64,000 nt of DNA from Geoanaerobacter sp964528055 (GTDB lineage: Bacteria; Desulfobacterota; Desulfuromonadia; Geobacterales; DSM-12255), in NCBI GenBank assembly GCA_964528055.1, contig CAZGQM010000008.1, forward strand, positions 83,051-147,050. The letters run 5' to 3'. The notes beneath the pieces were generated by a model. That model saw only the letters and a list, made by a program, of their open reading frames with translations. It searched no databases and had not been told where the DNA came from. Below, piece by piece: positions 24,448 to 33,607 of the stretch. Position numbers and translations under genes: made by a program. Position 1 is the first letter of the stretch, and each line of letters begins with the position of its first letter.

Positions 24448-25218
24448 TCAACAGAGCTGTCGAATGGAGGGATATGTTCCGCAGACCGGGCAGCCAGGGT
24501 TGCGCCTGACAGGGACTTCTCTAAATATGAGGCGGAGGGCATTAAAGGTAAGGAGGCGGTTATGAAGAGGGTTGCCCTGACCGATCAGAAACTTCACTGC
24601 CTCTGCAGCCTGGATGGTTCCGATAATCCCCGGCAGCACCCCCATGACCCCTGCCCGCGAACAGGCCGTGGCTGTCACTTCATCGGGATGTTCCGGGAAA
24701 ATACAGCGGTAACAGGCACTCTCCCGCGGATTTACCGTCATGGTCTGACCGTCAAAGCGAAGGATTCCTCCATGTGAAAAGGGAGTACCGGTGAGGACAC
24801 AGGCATCATTGATGAGAAATTTAGCAGTAAAGTTGTCGGTACAGTCAACCACGAAATCATAACCGGCCATGAGATCGCAGATGTTATCTGCTTCAACCCT
24901 CAGCGGATAGGGATGAACCGTCAGCTCCGGGTTTAAGGCAACAAGCTTATCCCTTGCCGACTCAACCTTAGGAGTATCAATGTCACGGGTCTGATGGAGA
25001 ATCTGCCTCTGAAGGTTGGAGAGTTCCACAAGGTCATGGTCGGCTATCCCGATGGTCCCCACCCCGGCGGCAGCCAGATAGAACGCCACCGGCGAGCCAA
25101 GTCCGCCTGCTCCGATCAGCAGTACCCTGCCCGCCATAAGACGCTCCTGTCCTTTCTCCCCAACCTCCTCTAGCATGAGGTGCCGAGCGTAGCGTTCTTT
25201 CTGGTCAGGAGTAAGCAT
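24448..25218 (-). CDS. MoeB/ThiF/HesA family adenylyltransferase
   Basis: The 256-residue E1-like enzyme adenylates the C-terminal glycine of a small sulfur carrier (MoaD, ThiS or similar). It has the nucleotide motif LLIGAGGLGSPVAFYLAA (about 33-50), ADHDLVELSNLQRQ, the catalytic-cysteine/DCTDNF region, and zinc cysteines as CYRCIF and CPVCGTY. It lacks a rhodanese domain, as in short MoeB. No ThiS or MoaD gene lies nearby, so its carrier cannot be named. It is upstream on the same strand of SOD (86 bases to the SOD start), and follows rpoH by about 75 bases. Confidence 0.88.
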   Translation of the reverse strand: MLTPDQKERYARHLMLEEVGEKGQERLMAGRVLLIGAGGLGSPVAFYLAAAGVGTIGIADHDLVELSNLQRQILHQTRDIDTPKVESARDKLVALNPELTVHPYPLRVEADNICDLMAGYDFVVDCTDNFTAKFLINDACVLTGTPFSHGGILRFDGQTMTVNPRESACYRCIFPEHPDEVTATACSRAGVMGVLPGIIGTIQAAEAVKFLIGQGNPLHNRLLTFNALRLIFREVPVRRNPGCPVCGTYPSIRQLC

Positions 25219-25231
25219 GGTATGCCGAAGA

Positions 25232-25262
25232 TACAGAAAAGGGGCTGCCTGCGCAACCCCCT
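25232..25262 (-). terminator. probable terminator after rpoH
   Basis: On the minus strand GGGG...TTGC and GCAGCCCC pair imperfectly (one bulge, one G-U), followed by TTTTC. It lies about 30 bases past the rpoH stop, just before the ThiF-family gene. Confidence 0.5.
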
Positions 25263-25292
25263 GCGATAAATCAATTTCTCAAGTTGCTAAAA

Positions 25293-26150
25293 TCAGGTTC
25301 CCTGAACATGGGTCAGTAACGGTGTCAGTGCTGTCTTCAGCTTTTTCAGGGCCCCCTCTTCAATCTGCCGCACCCGCTCTCGGGAGATGGAAAAATGGGT
25401 GGCAATATCCTGCAAGGTGAGCGGATCGTCTGCCGTAACCCGCTGATCGATAATGAATCGCTCCTTCTCGTTGAGTACGGCAAGCACCTGACCGACATGA
25501 TGCTGCAGCAGTCGGCTCTCCTGAAGTTCTGCAAGGGCCTCCTCCTGGTTGCACCGCTCGTCTACCAGCCCCTCAAGAAAGGTTATGCCATCCTCACCGC
25601 CACCAATACTCGCATCCAGAGAGTAATCACCCCGCATTCGCTGACCCATCTCAATGATCTCGGACTCCCTCACATCAAGGGCCTCGGCGGCTGCCTTGGC
25701 ATCATCGCTTCCGAACATGTTCCTGATGGCATTCTTTGCCTGGTTAAGCTTGAAGAAGAGCTTCTTCTGCGCCTGAGTGGTTCCGATCTTCAGCAGGCTC
25801 CATGTTGAGACAATATAATTCTGGATGTAGGCGCGAATCCACCATACTGCATAGGAGATAAGTCGTATGCCGCGATATGGGTCGTATTTTTTCAGCGCCA
25901 TCATCAGTCCGATATTCCCTTCCTGGATCAGATCCAGCATCTTCATCCCGTATGAACGGTACTCTGACGCGACCTTCACCACAAAGCGGAGGTTTGAGGT
26001 AATCAAGTGGTGCGCTGCCTCAATGTCCTTGTCCCGATGGACCCGTATCGCCAGATCGTACTCTTCTTCAGCGGTCAGCAGTGGAAACTTTCGTATCTCG
26101 GACAAGTACAGTGAAAGGCTGTCCGCTACAACCGGAAATGCCATAGTCAT
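25293..26150 (-). CDS. rpoH: RNA polymerase sigma-32 (heat-shock sigma factor)
   Basis: The 285-residue protein is an RpoH-type sigma factor. Region 1.2/2 is AFPVVADSLSLYLSEI and LRFVVKVASEYRSYGMKMLD, the RpoH box-like stretch NIGLMMALKKYDPYRGIRLI follows, and region 4 carries the helix-turn-helix IATHFSISRERVRQIEEGAL. It directs RNA polymerase to heat-shock promoters. The frame reaches 26174, but ATG 26150 follows GGGAGG; the next ATG (26144) is possible. A CIRCE element and a sigma-70-type promoter lie upstream, indicating repression by HrcA, an arrangement described for Geobacter. Confidence 0.93.
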   Translation of the reverse strand: MTMAFPVVADSLSLYLSEIRKFPLLTAEEEYDLAIRVHRDKDIEAAHHLITSNLRFVVKVASEYRSYGMKMLDLIQEGNIGLMMALKKYDPYRGIRLISYAVWWIRAYIQNYIVSTWSLLKIGTTQAQKKLFFKLNQAKNAIRNMFGSDDAKAAAEALDVRESEIIEMGQRMRGDYSLDASIGGGEDGITFLEGLVDERCNQEEALAELQESRLLQHHVGQVLAVLNEKERFIIDQRVTADDPLTLQDIATHFSISRERVRQIEEGALKKLKTALTPLLTHVQGT

Positions 26151-26180
26151 TGTAGAACCTCCCATTATTGACACAACCTT

Positions 26181-26207
26181 TTAGCACTCTCCACAGGGGA
26201 GTGCTAA
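26181..26207. promoter_or_regulatory. CIRCE operator (HrcA-binding site) of rpoH
   Basis: TTAGCACTC (26181-26189), nine spacer bases, and GAGTGCTAA (26199-26207) match the CIRCE consensus exactly. It lies just downstream of the -10 box and about 31 bases upstream of the rpoH ATG, so it should sit in the transcribed leader and block transcription when HrcA binds. Confidence 0.96.
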
Positions 26208-26208
26208 A

Positions 26209-26237
26209 AATATAACATCTACTTATCACAATTTCAA
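26209..26237 (-). promoter_or_regulatory. sigma-70-type promoter of rpoH
   Basis: On the minus strand TTGAAA (26237-26232), a 17-base spacer and TATATT (26214-26209) match the housekeeping consensus well. The -10 box abuts the CIRCE element, explaining HrcA control. Confidence 0.78.
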
Positions 26238-26410
26238 GTGATCTGATTACATTCGTATTTTCACTGCGCACGAATGCTCACCAACTACTTGACATTTACT
26301 TGTAGTATGTTCAAGTTTAAGAGGATTTCTCGAAAGGTATTCATTGCGTATCGACGCATTTGAACATATCATGCAGACTGTCAGTAATCGCGAGGACAGG
26401 AGACGGTATA

Positions 26411-26791
26411 ATGGAAAAGCGTAACTTCTCACGGATCACCTTCAACGTTGGAACGGTAATAACCTGGCAAGATAAAACGTTCAAGGGTGAAGTGAGAAAC
26501 CTAAGCCTTCAGGGGATGTACGCAAACATAGTTGAACCGATTACCGAGGGGGATGAGGTAGATATAACCATCTACCTTACCGGCATCTCCCCCCAGATAC
26601 CAATACACCTTAAAGGAGAGGTAATCAGAAGCACTGTTGAAGGGCTTGCCCTGAAATTCCACAAGATGAGCACTGACTCATTTATTCATCTGCGCAACAT
26701 AATGGCACACAATACCGGCGACAGCGGCAAGGTAATGGATGAGTTGTTCAACTATATCAAACTTAAAAAAAACCTTCAGGAAGAGACCTGA
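26411..26791 (+). CDS. PilZ domain protein
   Basis: The 126-residue protein is a single PilZ domain, which binds cyclic di-GMP. The N-terminal loop MEKRNFSRITF contains the Arg pair (K-R-x-x-x-R) and the second motif is VRNLSLQGMYANI, with N-x-S-x-x-G in place of D/N-x-S-x-x-G. ATG 26411 follows AGGAG; an upstream frame extension lacks a site. It stands alone, divergent from rpoH, with AsmA-like about 105 bases downstream. Its effector target is unknown. Confidence 0.87.
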   Translation: MEKRNFSRITFNVGTVITWQDKTFKGEVRNLSLQGMYANIVEPITEGDEVDITIYLTGISPQIPIHLKGEVIRSTVEGLALKFHKMSTDSFIHLRNIMAHNTGDSGKVMDELFNYIKLKKNLQEET

Positions 26792-26898
26792 TCCACTTCA
26801 CGTGCCGGTTCTGACATCCCAGGTATTAGCACCACCGGCAGCATAGCCGCCTATGAGGCCTCAGCAGCCTTTTCGTGATTATCAGCTGATCACCCCCT

Positions 26899-29800
26899 AT
26901 GAAGAGATCCCACATCATACTCATCGCCGGCATTGCAATCCTTGCAATGCTGCTAACCTTCGGTTCATCTGTAATCGATCGCCTGCTTCATCTCGACAAC
27001 TATAAATCTGAGATACTTCTGCAGCTCCAGAAATCCCTGAACCGGAAGGTCCTGTACGAAAAAGGCGAATTCACCCTTTTGAAAGGCCCAGCGTTTTCAT
27101 TTCATAAAGTCGTGGTCAAGGAAAAAGACGGTTCAACTGACTTTCTCAACGCCGAACGTGTTGACCTCAGTCTGTCGATATGGCATCTCCTGAAGAAAAG
27201 CTTCGTCCTCACGGAAGTGGCCCTGAAGAAACCGACAATCTCTCTCATCCGCTACCAGGCAGGTGATTTCAACATCAGCGATATCCTTTCAGCCCGGGAC
27301 ACAGGGGGCTCTTTCAATGTGAAAGACGTATGGCTATCCCAGGCTACGGTACATTTCACTGATCATGCGGCTGCCCCAGAAGGGCTCAAGGCAACTGTTT
27401 CAAATGCTGAGCTGACGCTCGATCACCTGACTCGCGGGAAAAAGACCACCTTCAAACTATCCGGCACCTTGCACGACCAAACAGGCAAAAGCTCCATCGC
27501 CTGTGGAGGCACAGCTCGCCTGCCTCTGCAGGGTCAATCATGGGCAAGCTCAGACATCAATGCAAAGGTACTCATAAAAGGGATACAGCCGGGCTACTAC
27601 TGGCCTTACTTTGGGAAGTATCTCCCCTTTCAGAAGATCGGTGGCCGCTTCAACCTGAACGTCTCATTAAAGGGTAAACCGACATCCTTTACCTCCTCTG
27701 GAGAAATCAGCATCGCTGCTCTCCGCTTTGACTACCCGCAGGTATTTCACAGCGTACTGACCCCGCAGAAGGTACAGATCAACTACGCCCTGGAGCGTAC
27801 CCCCACCTCCGTCAACGTGAAATCGCTTTCCCTCGCCGTGGACGCACTCAAGATTAAGGGAAGCTGCAACATTCTGGATATCACCTCAAAAGACCCACGC
27901 ATCCTGGCCAAGGCCACTACCTCCCCATTCCGGCTTGAGGAGTTCCGAGGCTACATTCCGTACGGAATCATTGTAAAGGATACTGCAGACTACATAGAAC
28001 AGCACATAGTAGGCGGTACGTTCCGGCTTGACGAAGGTCACCTGGAAGGACTTGTGAGCCAGATCGCCCATATGGGTGTCGGCGATAACTACAAGGTCCT
28101 TCATATCCGCGGCCGCGTAGAACGAGGCCTGGTAACATACGGACCCAAGGTCCCCACCTTCAACAGCATAAAGGGCCAACTGGAGATGGCTGGAAAGGAT
28201 TTCATTCTCAGCGGCATGACCGCGAAATTCGGCAACTCTCCATTCTCGTTGAATGGACGGATTACTGAGCTGTACGATCCTTTACCACCATGCACGTACC
28301 CGTTCACCATGACCATGAAACCAACACAGGCTGAAGTATCCTGGCTGCTCGGCCAAAATTGGGGGAAGAAACTCAGCTTATCAGGTGTCTCCACCCTGAA
28401 AATGAGCGGGGCAGGCCCCAGCAGCAGTTACAATCTTGCGGGAGAATGGGACCTGGCTCAGGCCGAATACAGTTATCCGGACCTGGTCAAAAAGCCTGCT
28501 GGCCGTTCAAACACTGCCGACTTCAAAGGGACCATAAACAGCAAAGAGATGAAACTTACATCGCTTCACTATTCACTCGGCCCTATGGCTGTTTCACTTG
28601 CGGCAGAGTATCGATATTCCGGTAACTCGTGGCTGGGACTCGATATCCGTACAAACCGTTTTGCGCTCCATGAAGTTGCGCCCATGCTCCCCATGGCCGA
28701 ACGATACCAGATGGCCGGTACAATCCAGACGACACTCAAGGGGGAGGCATCATCCGGCGTTCCAACTGACCTGAACTGGAAGGGGAGCGTATCCATGGCG
28801 GGCTGCTCCGTAAAACCTTCTGAGCAGATCAAACCTGTTACTGCTATCACCGGTACCATCACTTTTGCAGGGACTACACTAGAAAGCTCTCAGATAAACG
28901 CCCGTCTCGGCAGTTCAGTCATCCAGGGGAAAGGAAGCGTAAAAGGTTTCAGCATCCCTTCCATGAAACTCACATTTTACTCTCCATTACTGGACCCCAC
29001 TGACCTGGGGCTTAAGACTCCTCAGAAAGGGATGAAAATTTCTCGACTGGCCGGGACCGTCTCCATAAAGGAGAATTTGCTGCAGCTCGAAGGGGTCACC
29101 GGCCAGCTAAACAACACCATTCTTTCGCTCAAGGGGTCAGTGCAGGAGTTCCGCACCGCTCCGAAGATCGATATCTCCGTTTCCTCCCCTCACCTGGAGG
29201 TCGAGGACATCCTCTCCCTGACCTCCATCGAACGGGAGAAACCAGCTCAATCTCAATCTTCCCCACCTGTCTTAAAGGCAACGCTGGCAGCCACAACGGG
29301 AAAGGTCCGCGACATCCCGTTCGAGCTCCTCAAGGGAGTGGTCATGTATGACAACCGGATTCTCTATCTTCAACCGGTTGAAGCGCTACTGGCTGGAGGG
29401 AAACTCAATGGTACGGCACGTTTTGACCTTGGCGCAGAAGGCTTGGCTCGCCGCTTTCAAACCAGCTATAAACTTGAAAAGGTTTCTGCAGAGAACCTCG
29501 TCAAGGCACTTGGCATGAAAACACAGGAGGTCAAAGGAACCCTCTCCATCCAGGGCGAACTGACGGCCAAGGGGGTTACCATTCCGGATATCAAGCGGAG
29601 CGCACTTGGGTCGGCTAAGCTCCGGATAGAGGAAGGCTCATTGAGCCGCCTTGCAACGCTCTCCAAAATATTCTCAATTCTTAACCTCTCTCAGCTCCTC
29701 AAGTTCCAGCTTCCGGACATGGTTTCAGGAGGGATGCCTTTTAACGAGATAACCGGGAACTTCTCCATTAAAGACGGAATTCTCTCAACTAACGATCTTT

Positions 29801-30126
29801 ATATTGACAGTGACGCTATCAATATCTCAGCCGTTGGCTCCATGAACCTTTCAAGCGAAGAGATCGATGCAACTATCGGAGTTAAACCGCTACAGACTAT
29901 CGACAAGGTAGTGAGCCGCATTCCTATAGTAGGCTGGATCCTCACCGGAAAGGATAAATCACTTGTCACCGCCTACTTCGAGGCTAAGGGAAATGTGGGT
30001 GACCCTGTGGTCAAGGCTATTCCTGTAAAGGGAATGACAAAAGGTGTGTTGAATATCTTTCGACGCATATTCGAGCTTCCGGCAAGGATGATTACAGACA
30101 CCGGTGAAGTAATCATTGGTAAATGA
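26899..30126 (+). CDS. large AsmA-family (YhdP-like) protein
   Basis: This 1075-residue protein begins with one membrane helix (about 5-24) and continues as a very long beta-rich periplasmic part. The N-terminal third has AsmA-like text (NFNISDILSARDTGGSFNVK), and the C-terminal 180 residues form the AsmA_2-like domain (MPFNEITGNFSIKDGILSTN, DSDAINISAVGSMNLSSEE). Large AsmA proteins are bridge-like and thought to carry phospholipids between the inner and outer membranes. It overlaps the region before the NrfJ-like gene without a gap. Start ATG 26899 is preceded by only weak binding sequence. Confidence 0.85.
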   Translation: MKRSHIILIAGIAILAMLLTFGSSVIDRLLHLDNYKSEILLQLQKSLNRKVLYEKGEFTLLKGPAFSFHKVVVKEKDGSTDFLNAERVDLSLSIWHLLKKSFVLTEVALKKPTISLIRYQAGDFNISDILSARDTGGSFNVKDVWLSQATVHFTDHAAAPEGLKATVSNAELTLDHLTRGKKTTFKLSGTLHDQTGKSSIACGGTARLPLQGQSWASSDINAKVLIKGIQPGYYWPYFGKYLPFQKIGGRFNLNVSLKGKPTSFTSSGEISIAALRFDYPQVFHSVLTPQKVQINYALERTPTSVNVKSLSLAVDALKIKGSCNILDITSKDPRILAKATTSPFRLEEFRGYIPYGIIVKDTADYIEQHIVGGTFRLDEGHLEGLVSQIAHMGVGDNYKVLHIRGRVERGLVTYGPKVPTFNSIKGQLEMAGKDFILSGMTAKFGNSPFSLNGRITELYDPLPPCTYPFTMTMKPTQAEVSWLLGQNWGKKLSLSGVSTLKMSGAGPSSSYNLAGEWDLAQAEYSYPDLVKKPAGRSNTADFKGTINSKEMKLTSLHYSLGPMAVSLAAEYRYSGNSWLGLDIRTNRFALHEVAPMLPMAERYQMAGTIQTTLKGEASSGVPTDLNWKGSVSMAGCSVKPSEQIKPVTAITGTITFAGTTLESSQINARLGSSVIQGKGSVKGFSIPSMKLTFYSPLLDPTDLGLKTPQKGMKISRLAGTVSIKENLLQLEGVTGQLNNTILSLKGSVQEFRTAPKIDISVSSPHLEVEDILSLTSIEREKPAQSQSSPPVLKATLAATTGKVRDIPFELLKGVVMYDNRILYLQPVEALLAGGKLNGTARFDLGAEGLARRFQTSYKLEKVSAENLVKALGMKTQEVKGTLSIQGELTAKGVTIPDIKRSALGSAKLRIEEGSLSRLATLSKIFSILNLSQLLKFQLPDMVSGGMPFNEITGNFSIKDGILSTNDLYIDSDAINISAVGSMNLSSEEIDATIGVKPLQTIDKVVSRIPIVGWILTGKDKSLVTAYFEAKGNVGDPVVKAIPVKGMTKGVLNIFRRIFELPARMITDTGEVIIGK

Positions 30127-30215
30127 TTTTTTTATGTGATTTTTTTATTGTAGAAATCTCAGAATCTGTGATATTTTCACCAACGATCAATTATACCCCC
30201 ACAGGAGGTTCTAAG

Positions 30216-30641
30216 GTGAAAAAGCAGATAGTAGTTGTTCTCGCAGTAGTTGCGTTGGCAGCATTCGGCTGCAACAAGAAGCAGGAAGCCCCAAAGGCTG
30301 AAGCACCGGCAGCTGCACCTGCTACCGGCACAACATCGGCACCGCAGATGCCGGCAGGCGGCGGTAACCCGCACGCAGGCATACAGAAGATTGAAATTCC
30401 TGCAGGCGCCGGCCACAAAGGCAAAGTTGTCGAAACAATGAATTCAGGTGGCTACACCTATGTTCAGATTGAAGAAAACGGGCAGAAGGTATGGGTAGCT
30501 GTCATGGAAACCAAAGTAAGCAAGGGTGATGTCGTAGAATTCCCAGATTCACCGCCGATGATCAACTTTCAGAGCAAAACCCTCAACCGGACCTTCGACA
30601 AGATCATCTTCGCTCCCGGACTCCGTATAGCCGGTAAGTAA
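30216..30641 (+). CDS. NrfJ-like lipoprotein
   Basis: The 141-residue protein starts at GTG with GGAGG before it. Its signal sequence ends in the lipobox AAFGC, so it is a lipoprotein; a Pro/Ala-rich linker follows (about residues 24-55). The C-terminal 75 residues have GKVVETMNSGGYTYVQIEEN and a downstream FQSKTLNRTFDKIIF, shared with NrfJ-related proteins found near cytochrome c nitrite reductase genes. The NrfJ role is not well established. No nrf genes are in the window. Confidence 0.7.
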   Translation: MKKQIVVVLAVVALAAFGCNKKQEAPKAEAPAAAPATGTTSAPQMPAGGGNPHAGIQKIEIPAGAGHKGKVVETMNSGGYTYVQIEENGQKVWVAVMETKVSKGDVVEFPDSPPMINFQSKTLNRTFDKIIFAPGLRIAGK

Positions 30642-30661
30642 TCCTTTCCGACATACAGTAA

Positions 30662-30698
30662 CAAAAAAGGCGAACCTCGATGGTTCGCCTTTTTTGTT
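30662..30698. terminator. bidirectional intrinsic terminator
   Basis: GGCGAACC-TCGA-T-GGTTCGCC with A-runs before and T-runs after forms a strong stem that works for both strands. It ends the lipoprotein transcript and also the convergent radical SAM transcript. Confidence 0.93.
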
Positions 30699-30722
30699 AC
30701 TGTGTTAATAGACATCAGGATG

Positions 30723-32354
30723 CTAGCTACCGGACATAAGTACTTTTGCACGCCTGAAAGCAGCCCGCGCCCCTTTTTCATCTCCTGCCATTCGGGCGAT
30801 ATCACCTAGAGCACTGAATCCGGGGGCATGAGACGGCACAATTTTGCAGAGCCTTTCGAAAGATTCCCTAGACATTTCAATTCGGCCGGTTTCGGCGTAA
30901 AGCTCCCCCAATGCCAACCATCCCCATGGGTTGTCTGGCTCACGACGCACTATTTCACGGTAGTCACGCTCGGCGAGCCCAATCTCACCAATCTCCGCAT
31001 AATATTCACCAGACATCAGGTTTGTCGCATGGCAGTAGCCCAGCAGCTCTTTTTGACGGATAAAATCCTTACGCGTAAACCTCCCACGCGATCCGGCTTT
31101 TTTCAGCTGAGTCAGCAATAGTTGCATCCCTTGATCGGCACCCCGGCCATTCAATACCGGGAAAGCAGTACGTGATTCCCGCTCGAAGAGATCGGCGGGT
31201 ATGCGTCCTTCCCGTACAGCATCCTCGAACAGAGCTGTGCCTGGATAATAAACAAGGGGTGACACATGCCCATCCGCAGGGCAGATCTCGGCCAAAAGCC
31301 GCCCTGTTGCTTCCAGATCGGCACCCTCATCGGCAAAGACCCCTGTTATAAGATAAACCGACAGATTAATCCCTGCCTGTCTCACCAGGTTTGCCGCATT
31401 CCGTATCTCCGACTTCGTTACACGCTTGCCGAGAGCTTTCAATACTCTTTCGGAACCCGACTCTATACCAAGCTGAATACATTCACATCCTGCGCGCTTC
31501 ATCCATCCGAGCATCTCGATATCCACCGCATTTACTCTGGACTGACAGTTCCAGAGTATGAAAATCCGTTCAGCAAGTAGCAGGCGGCAGAGCTCGATAA
31601 CACGTCGACGGTCAGCCGTGAAGGTGTCGTCACGTATGGAAAAATATATCAGCCCGAAACGTTCGCGCAGGTAACTGATCTCTTCAATGATAGATGCCGG
31701 TGATCGAAACCGAAGTTTTCTGCCCCAAAAACGGGGAGACGAGCAGAAGCGGCATGAAGCCGGGCACCCACGTGAGGTGATAATAAACTCCAACTGGCGG
31801 CGTGGATCGACTCCCAGCGGTTCATTCAAGTAACGAGCTGCCAAAGGGAGTGCATCAAGATTATCAATTGGTTTTCGTCCCTGCGCCAGAACAGCCTTGC
31901 CGTCCGATTTCCGAATCGCAACTCCGGCAATAGAATCCAGCCTGCCGCCTCCAGTCAAACAGTTGACCAGTTCAAGCATGGCTGTCTCCCCTTCTCCTGT
32001 AACCACAGCATCAACTTCCGGTGACGATTCGAGAATCTGACACCAGCGATCTGTCGCATGTGGCCCCCCGAGAACCACACAACATGCCGGCAGCTGCATT
32101 TTTACCAGCCTGGCAATTTCCAGGGTTTCAGTGCGATTGTGGGTAAACATGGAAAGGCCAACCACAGAAGGGAGGTCTGATTGCAGATGGCAAAGGATCT
32201 GATCCTGGTTCATCTGTGAGAGATTGGCTACGCGGCTGGTATATCCTGCCTTGCTCAATGATGCATTGATTGTAAGGAGCCCAACCGGGAGTAAAGAGGT
32301 AAACGGATCGCTGGCACCCTCAGGATGGGATTTATAGGCAAGCCAGATCAGCAT
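30723..32354 (-). CDS. B12-binding radical SAM protein with TPR repeats
   Basis: The 543-residue protein has an N-terminal cobalamin-binding-like domain (about 1-135), a radical SAM core with C197-x3-C201-x2-C204 (GCPASCRFC) at about 190-400, and a C-terminal TPR region (about 455-540, DNPWGWLALGELYAETGRIE). The B12-radical SAM class includes methylases and enzymes of tetrapyrrole and lipid modification, here without a recognisable substrate. The cobalamin domain lacks the usual DxHxxG signature. It shares its terminator with the lipoprotein gene and is a stand-alone gene. Confidence 0.8.
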   Translation of the reverse strand: MLIWLAYKSHPEGASDPFTSLLPVGLLTINASLSKAGYTSRVANLSQMNQDQILCHLQSDLPSVVGLSMFTHNRTETLEIARLVKMQLPACCVVLGGPHATDRWCQILESSPEVDAVVTGEGETAMLELVNCLTGGGRLDSIAGVAIRKSDGKAVLAQGRKPIDNLDALPLAARYLNEPLGVDPRRQLEFIITSRGCPASCRFCSSPRFWGRKLRFRSPASIIEEISYLRERFGLIYFSIRDDTFTADRRRVIELCRLLLAERIFILWNCQSRVNAVDIEMLGWMKRAGCECIQLGIESGSERVLKALGKRVTKSEIRNAANLVRQAGINLSVYLITGVFADEGADLEATGRLLAEICPADGHVSPLVYYPGTALFEDAVREGRIPADLFERESRTAFPVLNGRGADQGMQLLLTQLKKAGSRGRFTRKDFIRQKELLGYCHATNLMSGEYYAEIGEIGLAERDYREIVRREPDNPWGWLALGELYAETGRIEMSRESFERLCKIVPSHAPGFSALGDIARMAGDEKGARAAFRRAKVLMSGS

Positions 32355-32412
32355 CCGCAGTTACTGGCCGAGAGAGTGAAGCATGTCGACAGTCGGTTCA
32401 ATGAAAGCCTCA

Positions 32413-32443
32413 AAAAAAAACCGGCCTTGCGACCGGGTTTTTT
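32413..32443. terminator. intrinsic terminator after the NlpC/P60 gene
   Basis: CCGG-CCTTGCGA-CCGG flanked by an A-run and T-run forms a stem that terminates the minus-strand NlpC gene at about 16 bases past its stop. Confidence 0.75.
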
Positions 32444-32458
32444 ACTTGAATAGAACTG

Positions 32459-33502
32459 TCAGTTGTTGAGCGAGATCCCGTTTGCATCAAGGGTGTCATT
32501 CTTGATTTCATCATCCGGCGACTCTTCCTCAACCCCCAACAACAAGTCATCGAAACTGAAATAGTCGGGGTTGATCTTGCCGATCCGTTTTGCCCCAAGA
32601 AACCGAGCACGATAGTAGTTGGAATTCAACTTAGAGATAACCACCCGTCTGTCGCGAGAGGAGGCATGGATCATCCTGTTGTCGCCGAGATAGATCCCTA
32701 CATGGGAAGGGTAGTGCGCATAGGTTCGAAAGAACACCAGGTCACCTTTCTTCAGGTCACCAGGAGAGACCTCGTTTCCTATCTCGAACTGTTCCCTGGC
32801 ACTACGGGGAAGAGCTACATCGAGTTCGCGGAAAACCTTCTGAACAAAAGCTGAACAGTCGAGGCCGTTGCGTGTGTTGCCTCCAAAACGGTAACGGGTG
32901 CCAAGAAAGCCGAATGCAGCGTTTTTAAGCTGCTTCACGTTGTCGCCCTTTGCCTCGCTCTTCTGCTTTTCCTCCAATGGTTTGCTCGGATCAGATTCGT
33001 TCAGATCGTTAAGACTCTGTTCATAGTCCTTTTCGCTGAAAAGATCCGGATACCTGAGGGAGTAACGTTTTGCAACCTTTTCCTTTGGTCTCTCTTCGGA
33101 GGAGGAGTCGTCCGTAAGGGCAAGAACCTGTCCGACCTTGACCCTGTTCCCTTTCAGACTGTTAATACGCTTCAACTCTGCAACGGACACGCCCGTCTTC
33201 TTGGCAATCCTGGCAAGGGATTCGACCCGTTTTACCTTGTATACCGCCGGTCTGTCCTGTCCGGCTACATCGTCCGAAGGTCGTGCATTGCTGGGGGGGA
33301 TTATAAGAATGGTACCTTTTTTGACCTGGGAGCTCACCAGGTTGTTTGCGCTCTTGAGATCTTCTACCGAAACTTTGTACTTGTGGGCAAGGGAATGGAT
33401 GGTCTCGTTTCGCTTGACCTTGTGTGTTTTTGCAGCGTGGGAGATGGAAGGAATAACAGCAAGACATATGCAGAGCATTAAAGCCCTTATACAGTTCCGC
33501 AT
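32459..33502 (-). CDS. LysM-NlpC/P60 peptidoglycan endopeptidase
   Basis: The 347-residue protein has a signal peptide (1-23, ending SHAAK), two LysM domains (about 26-70 and 87-130) that bind peptidoglycan, and an NlpC/P60 domain (about 190-310). The catalytic cysteine is C216 in GLDCSAFVQ and the histidine is H267 in SHVGIYLG. It cuts peptide stems in the cell wall in the periplasm. The tail (310-347) is acidic and lacks recognisable domains. It is alone, about 105 bases from the cdaA-like gene on the same strand. Confidence 0.92.
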   Translation of the reverse strand: MRNCIRALMLCICLAVIPSISHAAKTHKVKRNETIHSLAHKYKVSVEDLKSANNLVSSQVKKGTILIIPPSNARPSDDVAGQDRPAVYKVKRVESLARIAKKTGVSVAELKRINSLKGNRVKVGQVLALTDDSSSEERPKEKVAKRYSLRYPDLFSEKDYEQSLNDLNESDPSKPLEEKQKSEAKGDNVKQLKNAAFGFLGTRYRFGGNTRNGLDCSAFVQKVFRELDVALPRSAREQFEIGNEVSPGDLKKGDLVFFRTYAHYPSHVGIYLGDNRMIHASSRDRRVVISKLNSNYYRARFLGAKRIGKINPDYFSFDDLLLGVEEESPDDEIKNDTLDANGISLNN

Positions 33503-33607
33503 GGATACTCCTTTACCAGATTAAACAAAGTTGTTTTATAATGATTTCAAAATCTTGGTCTTTATATAACATAAGCTGCCGATTGTCAACCTGCAATCGG
33601 TTGGCAA

